A DNA stretch of 64,000 nucleotides from Sphaerisporangium siamense (lineage in GTDB: Bacteria > Actinomycetota > Actinomycetes > Streptosporangiales > Streptosporangiaceae). Both the position numbers and the translations under genes were made by a program. Below the pieces are notes generated by a model that was not told where the DNA came from, ran no database searches, and saw only the letters and a program-made list of their open reading frames with translations. Positions 35,391 to 44,790 of this stretch are shown here, piece after piece; the first letter of the stretch is position 1, and each line of letters starts with the position of its first letter. The stretch covers positions 1,488,001 to 1,552,000 of the forward strand of contig NZ_JACHND010000001.1 in NCBI RefSeq assembly GCF_014205275.1. Direction: 5' to 3'.

Positions 35391-35837
35391 TCAGGCGGTG
35401 AGGACCTCGACATCGATGTTCGCCACGACCTCGGGGTGGAGCCGCACCGAGATGCGGTGCGAGCCCACGCTCTTGATCGGGCTGGCGACCTCGATACGGC
35501 GGCGGTCCAGCTCGGGACCGCCGGCGGCCTTCACCGCGTCGGCGATGTCGCCGGTGGTGACGGAGCCGAACAGGCGGCCGGACTCGCCGGAGCGGGTCTT
35601 CAGCGTCACCCGCAGGGAGCCGAGGCGCCCGGCGACCTGCTTGGCGGTGTCCAGGTCGCGGATGTCGCGGGCGTCACGCGCCTTCTTGATCGACTGGACC
35701 TGCTTCTCGCCGCCGCGGGTCCAGCGCAGGGCGAACCCGCGCGGAATGAGGTAGTTGCGGCCGTAGCCGTCCTTGACCTCGACGATGTCGCCGGGGGCGC
35801 CGAGGCCCGAGACCTCGGTGGTGAGAATGAGCTTCAT
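35391..35837 (-). CDS. rplI: 50S ribosomal protein bL9
   Basis: 148 residues, the standard length. N-terminal RNA-binding motif [20 protein letters not shown] with [17 protein letters not shown], connecting helix and C-terminal domain ending [14 protein letters not shown] 35837 follows GGGAGAC. Last gene of rpsF-ssb-rpsR-rplI. Confidence 0.98.
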   Translation of the reverse strand: MKLILTTEVSGLGAPGDIVEVKDGYGRNYLIPRGFALRWTRGGEKQVQSIKKARDARDIRDLDTAKQVAGRLGSLRVTLKTRSGESGRLFGSVTTGDIADAVKAAGGPELDRRRIEVASPIKSVGSHRISVRLHPEVVANIDVEVLTA

Positions 35838-35854
35838 GTCTCCCAAGCCTCCTG

Positions 35855-36091
35855 TCAGCGCGCGGTGCTCGTGTACGGCAGCAGGGCCATCTCACGAGCG
35901 TTCTTGATCGCGGTCGCCACGTCGCGCTGGTGCTGGGTGCAGTTGCCCGTCACCCGGCGGGCACGGATCTTGCCGCGGTCGGAGATGAACTTCCGCAGCA
36001 GCGCCGTGTCCTTGTAGTCGACGTAAGAGATCTTGTCGTGGCAGAACAGGCAAACCTTCTTCTTCGGCTTGCGCAGTGCCGGCTTCGCCAT
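35855..36091 (-). CDS. rpsR: 30S ribosomal protein bS18 (zinc-type)
   Basis: 78 residues. [20 protein letters not shown] start, [20 protein letters not shown] end. The Cys-x2-Cys pair and third Cys are the C+ (zinc-binding) form; many actinobacteria also keep a zinc-free copy elsewhere, used in zinc starvation. Confidence 0.97.
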   Translation of the reverse strand: MAKPALRKPKKKVCLFCHDKISYVDYKDTALLRKFISDRGKIRARRVTGNCTQHQRDVATAIKNAREMALLPYTSTAR

Positions 36092-36162
36092 CGTGGTGCT
36101 CCTCCTAAGAGAGCCCCGCGTGATGCGGGAATGGTCGCTCGGTTACTGGATGAATGGTTCGG

Positions 36163-36735
36163 TCAGAAGGGCGGTTCGTCGCTGAGGTCGCCACCGCCGG
36201 AGCCGCCGTAGCCGCCCTGGTTGTAGCCACCGCCGCCACCGCCACCGCCGTAGTTGCCGCCGCCGCCGCCCCCGCCCCCGCCGCCGCCGAAGCCGCCGCC
36301 GGGCGGAGCCGGAGTGGCCGAGGCCCACGGGTCGTCACCGCCGCCGAAGCCGCCGCCCCCGCCGCCCTGGCGCGCGGTCTTGTTGACCTTGCACGTGGCG
36401 TTGCGCAGGGACGGGCCGACCTCGTCGATCTCGACCTCGTAGACGGTGCGCTTCTCGCCTTCCTTGGTCTCGTAGGACCGCTGGCGCAGCCGCCCCTGGA
36501 CGATGACCCGCATGCCGCGCTGGAGGCTCTCGGCGACGTTCTCCGCCGCCTGTCGCCAGACGTTGCAGGTCAGGAAGAGGCTCTCGCCGTCCTTCCACTC
36601 GTTGGACTGGCGGTCCAGGAACCGCGGAGTGGACGCGATGCGGAACCGGGCCACGGCCTGCCCCGAAGGGGTGAAACGCAGCTCGGGGTCGTCGACAAGG
36701 TTGCCGACGATGGTGATCGTTGTGTCGCCTGCCAT
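36163..36735 (-). CDS. ssb: Single-stranded DNA-binding protein
   Basis: 190 residues. OB-fold ([60 protein letters not shown]) to about residue 115, then a long Gly-rich linker and the acidic tip DLSDEPPF that recruits partner proteins. It is the essential SSB of the ribosomal-operon type. The Gly-rich part makes a GC-rich repetitive stretch at 36190-36370. Confidence 0.98.
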   Translation of the reverse strand: MAGDTTITIVGNLVDDPELRFTPSGQAVARFRIASTPRFLDRQSNEWKDGESLFLTCNVWRQAAENVAESLQRGMRVIVQGRLRQRSYETKEGEKRTVYEVEIDEVGPSLRNATCKVNKTARQGGGGGGFGGGDDPWASATPAPPGGGFGGGGGGGGGGGNYGGGGGGGGYNQGGYGGSGGGDLSDEPPF

Positions 36736-36833
36736 GGTCGCTCTCGCCTTCCCGCGTGAATCCGCGCAGCCTGTTGGGCCTCAGAGTACGGCCCCGGCCC
36801 GACAAAAAGCCGGGCTTCGGCGTGTCCCGAGAC

Positions 36834-37124
36834 TCAGTGGACGTCCGGGCGCAGCACCTTGGTGCGCAGGATGCCTTCGTTCAGGTTGAGCTGGCGGTCC
36901 AGCTCCTTCACCGTGGCCGGCTCGGCCGTGAGGTCGATGACGGCGTAGATGCCTTCGCCCTTCTTGGCGATGTCGTAGGACAGCCTGCGACGGCCCCAGA
37001 CGTCGACCTTCTCCACCGTGCCGCCGTCGTTGCGGATGACACCGAGGAACTGGTCGAGCGAAGGGCTGACCGTGCGCTCATCGAGGGACGGGTCGAGGAT
37101 GACCATCACTTCGTATCGACGCAT
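36834..37124 (-). CDS. rpsF: 30S ribosomal protein bS6
   Basis: 96 residues from ATG 37124 ([19 protein letters not shown]); GGAAG and a further GGAGG lie upstream. Typical [20 protein letters not shown]. First gene of the operon. A small hairpin in the leader (37156-37176) could be regulatory, since bS6:bS18 is known to bind leaders of this operon in other bacteria. Confidence 0.97.
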   Translation of the reverse strand: MRRYEVMVILDPSLDERTVSPSLDQFLGVIRNDGGTVEKVDVWGRRRLSYDIAKKGEGIYAVIDLTAEPATVKELDRQLNLNEGILRTKVLRPDVH

Positions 37125-37155
37125 GCGGACTTCCAACCTCCTCTGGACTCTTGCG

Positions 37156-37176
37156 GTCACGACACCGTGCCGTGAC
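37156..37176 (-). promoter_or_regulatory. Hairpin in the rpsF leader
   Basis: GTCACG-N9-CGTGAC 32 bases upstream of rpsF, with GCACGG in the loop. It might mimic the bS6:bS18 site of 16S rRNA; I cannot confirm the required bulge. Confidence 0.3.
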
Positions 37177-37353
37177 AGGAGGACGCCGACGCCTTCGCCC
37201 CCGCTTCCGGAAGGGGAGCGGCCACGCGGGATGAGGACACGCGTAGCAAGCGCAGCCCAAGGAGTCTACCAGGGTCACCGACCGTGTCCACGCGATTGTC
37301 GACGGGTCGTAAGGGGAACGGCACAAAAAGAAGAGAGGAGGGAGGTGACCGCC

Positions 37354-37650
37354 ATGTCGCATCCCCTGGGCCGACACCGCCTCACACTCAACACCGACGG
37401 CAAGAGGCATCCCCTGCAGAACATCATGACGACGGCGACGCTGACCCTCGGCGTGCTCGCCTTGGTCACGGGGTTCGTCGTGGACCTGCACATGGCCGCC
37501 TCATGGGCGGGCGTGCTGGGCTTCCTCGGCGGGCTGTACGCGCAGTACATCTCGGCGACGACGGCGGAGCGGTCGCTCAACATCGTCGGCATCGTGGGGG
37601 CCTTCGTCGGCGCGGCACTGGGCATCTACCACGGCGGGTTCATTCCCTGA
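37354..37650 (+). CDS. Hypothetical membrane protein, 98 residues
   Basis: Three membrane segments (about 28-45, 50-66, 75-94) in LQNIMTTATLTLGVLALVTG.. and LNIVGIVGAFVGAALGIYHG. ATG 37354 follows GGAGGGAGG at 8 bases. Conserved-looking small actinobacterial membrane protein with no assigned role, divergent from rpsF. Confidence 0.75.
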   Translation: MSHPLGRHRLTLNTDGKRHPLQNIMTTATLTLGVLALVTGFVVDLHMAASWAGVLGFLGGLYAQYISATTAERSLNIVGIVGAFVGAALGIYHGGFIP

Positions 37651-37712
37651 GCCGCACACGCCGGAAACGGCGGGGCGCCCCCGATGCGCCCGCGCCGGTG
37701 CGATGGCAGAAG

Positions 37713-37901
37713 CTATGACGAGCCTCCGATGTGGAGGTCGACGCCGAGCAGGACCAGGAACCACAGCAGGACCGCGAGCAGTGCCTGGGCCACCTTCTTG
37801 AGCAGGCTGGGTGTGATGTAGTCGTGGACCCAGGCGACGTAGATGCCGATGATGAGATAGATCAGACCTAAGAGGCTGATTCCGCGGCGGCGGTAGGCCA
37901 C
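37713..37901 (-). CDS. Hypothetical small membrane protein, 62 residues
   Basis: Two hydrophobic segments ([18 protein letters not shown] and [20 protein letters not shown]) with a basic start MAYRRR. GTG 37901 with AGGAGACGACT upstream. Function unknown; its convergence with the 37354 gene and good start signal support it. Confidence 0.72.
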   Translation of the reverse strand: MAYRRRGISLLGLIYLIIGIYVAWVHDYITPSLLKKVAQALLAVLLWFLVLLGVDLHIGGSS

Positions 37902-38000
37902 AGTCGTCTCCTATATGTCGTGGTACGCGGGTCTGCGGGCGTACCAACCCGGTGCCCCCACTGCCCCTGGTCAGGTCGTCGAAACGGCTACGCTCGACCC

Positions 38001-38756
38001 ATGGTGCGCATCGGAGCTCACGTCGACAGGGACGACCCACTGGCCCACGCCGCGGCGCGTGACGCGCAGGTCGTGCAGTTCTTCCTCGGTGACCCGCAGG
38101 GCTGGAAGGGGCCGGAGATCCCCGAGTCCGCGGCCGCGCTCAAGGCCTCCGACATCGACGTCTACGTCCACGCGCCGTACGTCATCAACGTCGCGACGGC
38201 GAACAACCGCATCCGCATCCCGAGCCGCAAGCTGCTGGCGGGCCAGCTGGAGGCGGCGGCCTCGATCGGCGCCAAGGGCCTGATCGTGCACGGCGGGCAC
38301 GTGAACAAGGACGACGACCCCCAGATCGGCTTCGACAACTGGCGCAAGGTGTTCGAGCGCCTGGAGACCCCCGTCCCGGTCCTCATCGAGAACACCGCGG
38401 GCGGCGGCAACGCGATGGCCCGCAGGCTGGAGCGCGTGGCCCGGCTGTGGGAGGCGCTGGACGGCTTCGACGTCGGGTTCTGCCTGGACACCTGCCACGC
38501 GCACGCGGGCGGCGAAGACCTCGTGGACGTGGTCGACCGGGTGAAGGCGATCACCGGCCGCATCGACCTGGTGCACTGCAACGACTCGCGCGACGCCTTC
38601 GACTCCGGGGCGGACCGCCACGCCAACCTCGGCAAGGGGCAGATCGACCCGGAGCTGATCCTGGCGGTGTGCCGGGCCGCGGGGGCGCCCGTGGTGGTGG
38701 AGACGCCCTCCGACGGGCAGGCGGCCGACATCGCGTTCCTGCGTGAGCGGCTTTGA
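38001..38756 (+). CDS. nfo: Deoxyribonuclease IV (AP endonuclease, Nfo family)
   Basis: 251 residues, TIM-barrel endonuclease that nicks DNA 5' to abasic sites. Zinc-ligand motifs are visible: [40 protein letters not shown] and [20 protein letters not shown], the end of the usual set. ATG 38001 has TACGCT (37988-37993) 7 bases upstream and no ribosome-binding site, a leaderless pattern. Confidence 0.93.
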   Translation: MVRIGAHVDRDDPLAHAAARDAQVVQFFLGDPQGWKGPEIPESAAALKASDIDVYVHAPYVINVATANNRIRIPSRKLLAGQLEAAASIGAKGLIVHGGHVNKDDDPQIGFDNWRKVFERLETPVPVLIENTAGGGNAMARRLERVARLWEALDGFDVGFCLDTCHAHAGGEDLVDVVDRVKAITGRIDLVHCNDSRDAFDSGADRHANLGKGQIDPELILAVCRAAGAPVVVETPSDGQAADIAFLRERL

Positions 38757-38772
38757 TCCACAGCCTGTGGAT
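38756..38772. repeat. Inverted repeat made of facing DnaA-box-like sequences
   Basis: ATCCACAG-C-CTGTGGAT, with a perfect TGTGGATAA at 38766-38774. It spans the stop of nfo in a convergent gap and could simply act as a terminator. Confidence 0.4.
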
Positions 38773-38813
38773 AAATCCCCTGGATTATTCCGGCGGGAAA
38801 GTGGGTACAGGCG

Positions 38814-39932
38814 TCAGCCCGCCCAGGCCCCCTCGATGAACGTCATCGTGTTGAGCACCATCAACGGCCCGGCCACCAAGGCGTACACCACGAGGACCAT
38901 CGGCCGCCGCACCGAGACCCGTCCGATCAGCACCCAGAGCGGCCACCAGAGCAGCGCGGCCCGCGGGATCGACAGGTAGTACGCCGAGAACAGCAGCGCG
39001 CCGAGCTGGAGCCCCACGTAGACGAACTCGCTCCAGCGGCGCGCGGCGAGCAGCCAGACCGCCACGGCGACCCCGGCCACCGCGCCGGCGAGCTCCATGC
39101 GGAACGCCCAGGCGAACTGGCCGTCCCCGTTCGCCATCTGCAAGGTCGTCCAGAAGGACTGCCACGGCCAGACCATCTCGCGTCCCCAGCCCGCCTGCTG
39201 GGCGTGCTGCCAGGCCAGCCAGTCGCCCGTGCGCGTGTACTGGTAGAGCGAGTAGAGCACCAGCGGCACGAACGGCGCCAGCAGCCAGGGGGCGGCGCGC
39301 GTCCTGCCGCGCCGCATGACGAACTCCACGATCAGGGCGAGCGCGAGGAACAGTCCGGTGATGCGCACGCAGGACGCCCCGGCGGCGAGCAGCGCGGCGG
39401 CCGTCCAGTTCTCGCGCCGGGCGCAGAGCCAGGCCGGGATCGCGAACGCCAGGAACAGCGACTCGGTGTACCCCGCGAACAGGAACACCGCCGTGGGGCA
39501 CAGCAGCAGCGCCAGCACGGCCCGCCGTCCGGCACCCTCGGGCTGCTCGAAGTCGGCGAGCCGGGCGAGGGCCACCACGGCGACGAGCCCGGCGGCCAGC
39601 GAGATGAGCAGTCCGGCCAGCGACCAGTTCGGCACGATCACGTGGACGAGGCGCAGCGCGAGGGGCATCCCGGGGAAGAAGGCGGGCAGCCCGAGATCGG
39701 GGTCGGCCCCGGGGTTGCCGTCATAGCCGTACTTCGCGATGTCCACCAGCAGCTTGGCGTCCCAGCGCTGCCAGCGTTCCAGGAAGGGCACCTGGTCCGC
39801 GACGAGCGTCCCGGCCCCGACCGCGGCCGCCACGACGATCCCCAAGCGGGAGCCGAACCACAGCACGGCGACGTCGGCCGCAGGTGACTGCGACCGTACC
39901 TCTGCGACGGTCTCCTGCTGGATCGTCTGCAC
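38814..39932 (-). CDS. PIG-V-like membrane mannosyltransferase
   Basis: 372 residues, about 9-10 membrane segments. The luminal-type motif RWDAKLLVDIAKYGYDG and FFPGMPLALR are those of the PIG-V/GT76-like mannosyltransferases found in actinobacteria, where they use polyprenyl-phospho-mannose to build cell-envelope glycans. CVRITGLFLALAL and LYQYTRTGDWLAW fit the same family. Acceptor unknown. Adjacent to a GT87 gene on the same strand. Confidence 0.85.
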   Translation of the reverse strand: MQTIQQETVAEVRSQSPAADVAVLWFGSRLGIVVAAAVGAGTLVADQVPFLERWQRWDAKLLVDIAKYGYDGNPGADPDLGLPAFFPGMPLALRLVHVIVPNWSLAGLLISLAAGLVAVVALARLADFEQPEGAGRRAVLALLLCPTAVFLFAGYTESLFLAFAIPAWLCARRENWTAAALLAAGASCVRITGLFLALALIVEFVMRRGRTRAAPWLLAPFVPLVLYSLYQYTRTGDWLAWQHAQQAGWGREMVWPWQSFWTTLQMANGDGQFAWAFRMELAGAVAGVAVAVWLLAARRWSEFVYVGLQLGALLFSAYYLSIPRAALLWWPLWVLIGRVSVRRPMVLVVYALVAGPLMVLNTMTFIEGAWAG

Positions 39933-40001
39933 ACAGAGGAGAATAGAGGGTTATCTGTGGCATTAGCCTGAATTACACCCCAAGTCGGGCATCGCCCTCG
40001 A

Positions 40002-41342
40002 TCATGCCGAGTTGGGCGCGGGCTGCGGCGCCGCGGGGGCGCGCAGGACGAAACGGTCGGGCGCCCCGTCGAAGACGCCACCCGTCGGGTCGTCCGCCCC
40101 GCCCTGCCTGATCACATCGTGCTCCGGGCGCAGGATGTCCCGCACCACGAACGCCGCCATGATCGCGATCGTCACCACCCGGCCCCAGATCGCCGTGTAA
40201 TAGGTGGCGTCGCCGATGCCGAACGCCTCGTTACCCGGCTGCTGGGCGACGAGATACAGCCAGATCGCGAAGAAGTACCAGCACTCGGCCACCTGCCAGA
40301 GCGCCAGCGGCTTCCAGTTCGGCCGGGCCAGCACCGCGAACGGCACCAGCCACAGGACGTACTGCGGCGACCACACCTTGTTCGTCACCATGAACGCGGC
40401 CAGCACCAGGAAGGCGAGCTGCATGAGCCTCGGCCTGGTCGACGCGGTCAGCGCCAGCACGGCGACGCCCAGGCAGAGCAACGCGAACGAGGCGATGCCC
40501 AGCATGTCCAGCCTCTCGCCGTCCCCGAGGAACGGCACCATCTCGCGCTGGAAGAAGAACCAGATCGACCCCCAGTCGGCGCCCCGCTCGCTGCTGAAGA
40601 CGTAGAACCGCTTCCAGCCCGTGAACGCCAGCAGCATGATCGGCAGGTTGACGACCACCCAGGTGACGACGGTGCCGCCGAGCGCCCACAGGAACGCGTT
40701 CAGCTTGCGGGTGCGCAGCGCGAGCAGCAGCAACGGGCCGAAGAACACCAGCGGGTAGAACTTGGTGGCGATGGCGAGCCCGAGCAGCACGCCGGTCAGC
40801 ACGTGCCTGCCCCGGGCCCAGGCGAGGAAGGCGCCCAGGCTCAGGGCCCCGCACAGCAGGTCCCAGTTGATGAACGCGGTGAGGATCACGGCGGGCGCGA
40901 GCGCGTACCAGACGGCGTCCCACGGCCTGCGCTGCGCCCCGGCGAGGTAGACCATGATGACGACGCCGGCGACCAGCGACGCTCCCATGACCAGCACGGT
41001 GATGTCGTAGAACCACACGCCGGGCTCGTTCAGCCCCCACGCGAGCTTCTGGATCACCCACATGAGGCCGCCGATGCCGACGGGGTACTCGACGGGGTGG
41101 CCGAAGTACGGGGCCATCCCCTGGTCGAGCTTCTCGTTCCACCACAAGGGATAGATGTCGGTGTAGCAGAACCTCAGGAACTGCTGCGTCCCGTCGTTCC
41201 ACGCGCCGCCGAACCGGCACGGAGCCTTCCAGGCGTAGGCGAGAACGGCGCCGAGCGCCGCGAGCAGCCCCACGGGCACCAGCGGCAGCAGGGCCCGCGT
41301 CGCGGGCGCGGCGGAATCGGAGGCATGTGTCGTTCGGCTCAT
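40002..41342 (-). CDS. GT87 family polyprenol-phosphate mannosyltransferase
   Basis: 446 residues, about 10-11 membrane segments. Matches the actinobacterial Rv0051-type glycosyltransferase 87: CYTDIYPLWWNEKLDQGMAP, HPVEYPVGIGGLMW, TAFINWDLLCGALSLGAFLA, ATKFYPLVFFGPLLLLA, SPQYVLWLVPFAVLARPNW. Located directly after the PBP gene as in mycobacteria. Likely makes envelope mannan or arabinomannan linkages; acceptor not known. GAGGAACGACGCC precedes ATG 41342. Confidence 0.9.
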   Translation of the reverse strand: MSRTTHASDSAAPATRALLPLVPVGLLAALGAVLAYAWKAPCRFGGAWNDGTQQFLRFCYTDIYPLWWNEKLDQGMAPYFGHPVEYPVGIGGLMWVIQKLAWGLNEPGVWFYDITVLVMGASLVAGVVIMVYLAGAQRRPWDAVWYALAPAVILTAFINWDLLCGALSLGAFLAWARGRHVLTGVLLGLAIATKFYPLVFFGPLLLLALRTRKLNAFLWALGGTVVTWVVVNLPIMLLAFTGWKRFYVFSSERGADWGSIWFFFQREMVPFLGDGERLDMLGIASFALLCLGVAVLALTASTRPRLMQLAFLVLAAFMVTNKVWSPQYVLWLVPFAVLARPNWKPLALWQVAECWYFFAIWLYLVAQQPGNEAFGIGDATYYTAIWGRVVTIAIMAAFVVRDILRPEHDVIRQGGADDPTGGVFDGAPDRFVLRAPAAPQPAPNSA

Positions 41343-41356
41343 GGCGTCGTTCCTCG

Positions 41357-44152
41357 TCACCGGGAGGACGGGGTGGGGGTGGGCCGGCGCGTGTTCGTCG
41401 GCGTGGGCGTGGGCGTCGCCGCGCCCGCCGGCGACTTGCCCTCGTTGAACGGGTCGCCGCCGCCGTTGCCGTTGTTGCAGGTGTCGTCCCATGGCAGGCA
41501 GCCGCCGCCGTTGTCGCCGCCACCGCCGTTGTCACCGCCGTCGCCGTCGCCGGTCGGCGGCCAGTTGTCGTCGGTGGGGAAGCCGGGGTCGTCGCTCGGC
41601 GTCGGCGTCGGGGTGGGCTCCGGCTTGGGCGCCAGGTCCATCGGCGCGCCGATGTTGGACGGCGGCGGGAACTCCTCGGCCTTCTTGCCCTTCATCGCCT
41701 CGGCCATGAAGGCCCGCCACACGCGGGCCGGGACGGTGCCGCCGTCGAAGTTGTTGCCCAGCGACAGCTCGGCCCCGGTCTTGCGGTCCTCCTTGTACAT
41801 GCCCACCGCCGTGGAGAGCTGCGGGGTGAAGCCGACGAACCACGCTTCCTTGTTGTCGTTGTTCGTCCCGGTCTTGCCGGCCACCGGACGGTCGGACAGC
41901 GCCGCCGCCGTACCCGTGCCGCCCTTCACCACCGACCGCAGCGCGACGATGGCGTCCGCCGCGACCTCTTCGGTGATGACCTGGTTGGGCGTCTTGTCCT
42001 CGGCGATGATCTGGACGCCCGCGCCGTTGACCACGCGGATGACCGTGTGGGTCTCGTAGTGCTTGCCGCGGTTGGCGAAGATCGAGTACCCGCCCGCCTG
42101 CTCGACGGGGGTGACGCCGGCGCTGCCGATGGAGAACAGGTACTTGTGCTCGTTGACGTCCTTCTCCAGCGCGTCCTTGCTGAGCCCGGCCTCCTCGGCG
42201 ATGCGTTTGACCGCGTCGAGGCCGACCTCCGCGCCCATCTGGCCGTAGGCCGTGTTGATGGAGTGCTGGGTCGCGTAGACGATGTCCATGGACGCCGGGG
42301 TCGCGTGCCCGTTGCGGATGGGGGTCGTGCCCTCCAGCTTGAGCGGCTCCTTGCCGGTCACGTAGCTCTTCAGACTGTGCCCGGCCTCCAGCCAGGCGGC
42401 GAGCACGTACGGCTTGAACGCCGACGCCGCCTGCTTGCGCGCCTGGAACGCCTCGTTGAACTGGTCCGGATGCTTGCCCAGGTAGTTGTTGCCGCCGTAG
42501 AAGGCGATCACGCGGCCGTTGGTCGGGTCGACGGCGGCCAGGCCGGTGTGGACCTCCTTGGGCAGCCCGGCCGTCGTCTGGATGACGGCGGTCCGCGCGG
42601 ACTTCATCAGGTTCTTGTCGAAGGTCGTGTAGATCTTGTAGCCGCCGGTCTCGATCTCGGAACGCGGCAGGCCCTTGGCCTCCAGCTCCTTGAGCGCCTC
42701 GGTCAGCATGTAGCCGCGCAGGCTGCCGAACGCCTGGTTGGCCTTGCGCGGGTCCGGCTTGGGGAACTTCAGCGTCGACGGGTAGTTCCCGTAGGCCTGC
42801 GGGTTGATCTCGGCCATCTGCTTGAGGACGTAGTTGAACCGGAACTGCGTGCCGGAGAAGTTCTTCTTCTCCTCGGCGAAGTCGAACTGGCCCGGCTGCT
42901 GGATGCGGCCGGCGAGGTAGGCGCCCTCGGCCGGGGTCAGCTTCTTGGCGCTGTGGCCGAAGAACTCCACCGCCGCCGCCTCGATGCCGTAGGTGTTGCG
43001 GCCGAAGGGCACGACGTTGAGGTAGTACTCCAGGACCTTGTCCTTGGACCATTCCTTGTCGAGCTTGACGGCGATGAAGATCTCCTTGATCTTCCGCTTG
43101 ACCGCCCGCTCGTTGCTGAGGCCCTTGAAGTAGTTCCTGGCCATCTGCTGGGTGATCGTGGACGCGCCCTGCACCTGCGCGCCGGTCGCGGTGCTCCACG
43201 CCGAGCGCACGATGCCCGAGAGCGAGATGCCCGCGTCGCTGTAGAAGGTCTTGTTCTCGGCGGCGATCACGGCGTCGCGGACGTACTTCGGCACGTCGTC
43301 TAGCGGGATGGCCCGGCGCTGCGTGCCGATCCTGGCGATCTGGCTGCCGTCGGAGTAGTAGAAGACGCTGCCCTGCGCGGTCGCCATCTCCTGCGCCTCT
43401 TGCTCGGTCGGCAGCTCGGTGTTGGCGTAGGCGACGGCGATCATGCCGAACACGCCGGCGGCCAGCACGGCGAAGCCGACCATCACGATTTTCCAGTTGG
43501 GCAGGAAGCGCCGCCAGCCCTTACGGCGGCGCGGCGGCTCGTCGCCGTCCCTCGGCCGCCGCCTGCCGGGGCCGCCCGACCCGTCGCCGGGACCGCGCCC
43601 GCCCGGGCCATCCGGGCCGCCGGGCCCGCCGGGACCCGCGGGAGGGGGGCCGCTTCTGGCCCTGCGGCTCGTACCGCCCGAGTCACGGCTGACCACGGTG
43701 TCGGCTCCGGCGCTCTCACGGCGGGGCGCCGGCTGGGGACGAGGGACCTGGCCCATCGACTGGGTGTCCTCGAATGCGGCCTCCGGGCGTCGCCGGGCGT
43801 CGCCGGGACGCGGCTCGGCTCCCCGCGGCCTCGGCCGTTGAGGACGGGAGTCCGCGGCGCGCGGGTCGCCCATGGCGGGACGGGGGCGCGGGTCGCCGGA
43901 ACGTCCTGGAGCGGTGCGGCCGGACGGCGTCCCCCACTGCCCGTCACCGTCGGACGGGGCGGGACGCCGGGGCGTGTGCTCCGGGGCCGATGCGGAAGGA
44001 GATGCCGGGTATCCGCCGGTGGGCGCGCCCCCTTCGGGCGAGCGACGGCGCCGCCCGGGGCGAGCCGATCCGCCGGGGCCCTCACCTGGGGTGGGCCGGC
44101 CTGACGGCTCGGGGCCATAGCTGCTGTAACTCACGCGTCCTCGTTGGGTCAT
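41357..44152 (-). CDS. Class A penicillin-binding protein (PonA1-like)
   Basis: 931 residues. A 220-residue Pro/Arg/Gly-rich cytoplasmic tail, one membrane segment (about 232-255), GT51 glycosyltransferase (catalytic Glu in AAENKTFYSDAG, QGASTITQQMARN, LNVVPFGRNTYGIEAAAVEF), transpeptidase with SAFK, SINTAYGQ and KTGTNN triad, then a Pro/Thr/Gly-rich outer tail. The GT motif reads EN..F..D where EDxxFxxH is usual. Polymerises and crosslinks peptidoglycan. ATG 44152 is chosen; GTG 44134 with GAGGAC is possible. Confidence 0.95.
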   Translation of the reverse strand: MTQRGRVSYSSYGPEPSGRPTPGEGPGGSARPGRRRRSPEGGAPTGGYPASPSASAPEHTPRRPAPSDGDGQWGTPSGRTAPGRSGDPRPRPAMGDPRAADSRPQRPRPRGAEPRPGDARRRPEAAFEDTQSMGQVPRPQPAPRRESAGADTVVSRDSGGTSRRARSGPPPAGPGGPGGPDGPGGRGPGDGSGGPGRRRPRDGDEPPRRRKGWRRFLPNWKIVMVGFAVLAAGVFGMIAVAYANTELPTEQEAQEMATAQGSVFYYSDGSQIARIGTQRRAIPLDDVPKYVRDAVIAAENKTFYSDAGISLSGIVRSAWSTATGAQVQGASTITQQMARNYFKGLSNERAVKRKIKEIFIAVKLDKEWSKDKVLEYYLNVVPFGRNTYGIEAAAVEFFGHSAKKLTPAEGAYLAGRIQQPGQFDFAEEKKNFSGTQFRFNYVLKQMAEINPQAYGNYPSTLKFPKPDPRKANQAFGSLRGYMLTEALKELEAKGLPRSEIETGGYKIYTTFDKNLMKSARTAVIQTTAGLPKEVHTGLAAVDPTNGRVIAFYGGNNYLGKHPDQFNEAFQARKQAASAFKPYVLAAWLEAGHSLKSYVTGKEPLKLEGTTPIRNGHATPASMDIVYATQHSINTAYGQMGAEVGLDAVKRIAEEAGLSKDALEKDVNEHKYLFSIGSAGVTPVEQAGGYSIFANRGKHYETHTVIRVVNGAGVQIIAEDKTPNQVITEEVAADAIVALRSVVKGGTGTAAALSDRPVAGKTGTNNDNKEAWFVGFTPQLSTAVGMYKEDRKTGAELSLGNNFDGGTVPARVWRAFMAEAMKGKKAEEFPPPSNIGAPMDLAPKPEPTPTPTPSDDPGFPTDDNWPPTGDGDGGDNGGGGDNGGGCLPWDDTCNNGNGGGDPFNEGKSPAGAATPTPTPTNTRRPTPTPSSR

Positions 44153-44236
44153 CTGGCGATCTGGAGGGTTCTTCGACGTCCGTCCGCGCCGGCACGCGGG
44201 AGAGCGTGCCGTCCCGGGCTGGAAGCCGACCACGGC

Positions 44237-44644
44237 CTAGGTCTCGGGGATCCGCCCGTCCACGCCGGAGCCGCCTGGTGGCCCGCCGTTGCCTAGGACG
44301 AAGGAAACCGTCAGGTGATTCCATGAACAACCTTGGCAGACCTCGACAACGTAGACCCGGAATTCCTCGTATTCATGGGCCATCTGAACAAGGTCTGACG
44401 TGGCTTTTACATGTCCTGTGACACGACCTAGCTGGTCTCCGTACACATATGTGACATGGGTCACGTTCCGGTGCTCGCAGATGGGGCAGACGCGTTTCGT
44501 CGGCTCCCCGTGGTACCGCGCGGCGCGCAGGAGGTACGGATGAGCGTCGCAGACATCACGCCTGGTCATGCGACCGGAGCGCAGCGACTGGAGGGTCGCG
44601 CGCTTCGCGAGGCCGTAATCAACGACCCCCCGCTGTGACCACAT
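44237..44644 (-). CDS. DUF5318 protein
   Basis: 135 residues (Rv0049-like). Conserved WSQRGVVDYGLAKRATL start, two CxxC pairs (RVCPICEH and VEVCQGCSWNHL) suggesting a zinc ribbon, and HEYEEFRVYVVEVC. Always close to the PBP gene in actinobacteria but of unknown role. TAGTCT lies 7 bases upstream of ATG 44644 with no ribosome-binding site, a leaderless pattern. Confidence 0.88.
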   Translation of the reverse strand: MWSQRGVVDYGLAKRATLQSLRSGRMTRRDVCDAHPYLLRAARYHGEPTKRVCPICEHRNVTHVTYVYGDQLGRVTGHVKATSDLVQMAHEYEEFRVYVVEVCQGCSWNHLTVSFVLGNGGPPGGSGVDGRIPET

Positions 44645-44686
44645 GAGCGTCAGACTACGACTTTTTTCACTATTCCGCCCATCTGG

Positions 44687-44716
44687 TTGACGGTTTCGTC
44701 GATTGCAGACTATGCC
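44687..44716 (+). promoter_or_regulatory. Promoter of padR-ino1
   Basis: TTGACG (44687-44692), 18-base spacer, TATGCC (44711-44716). The PadR operator begins 19 bases downstream of the -10. Confidence 0.55.
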
Positions 44717-44734
44717 GACCGGACGTATCCTCGG

Positions 44735-44774
44735 GATGTATCGAGCCGATACATCAGTACAACACATCGATGTG
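44735..44774. promoter_or_regulatory. PadR operator region
   Basis: GATGTATCG-AGC-CGATACATC (44735-44755), a 9-bp inverted repeat with the ATGTAT/ATACAT core of PadR sites, and the perfect palindrome CACATCGATGTG (44763-44774). Both lie just before the padR start. Confidence 0.7.
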
Positions 44775-44790
44775 AGAGGGGGCGGTTCCA

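Noticed and set aside
36190-36370. GC-rich repeat-like array in ssb
   Set aside because: This is the Gly-rich linker of SSB, not a CRISPR or mobile repeat.
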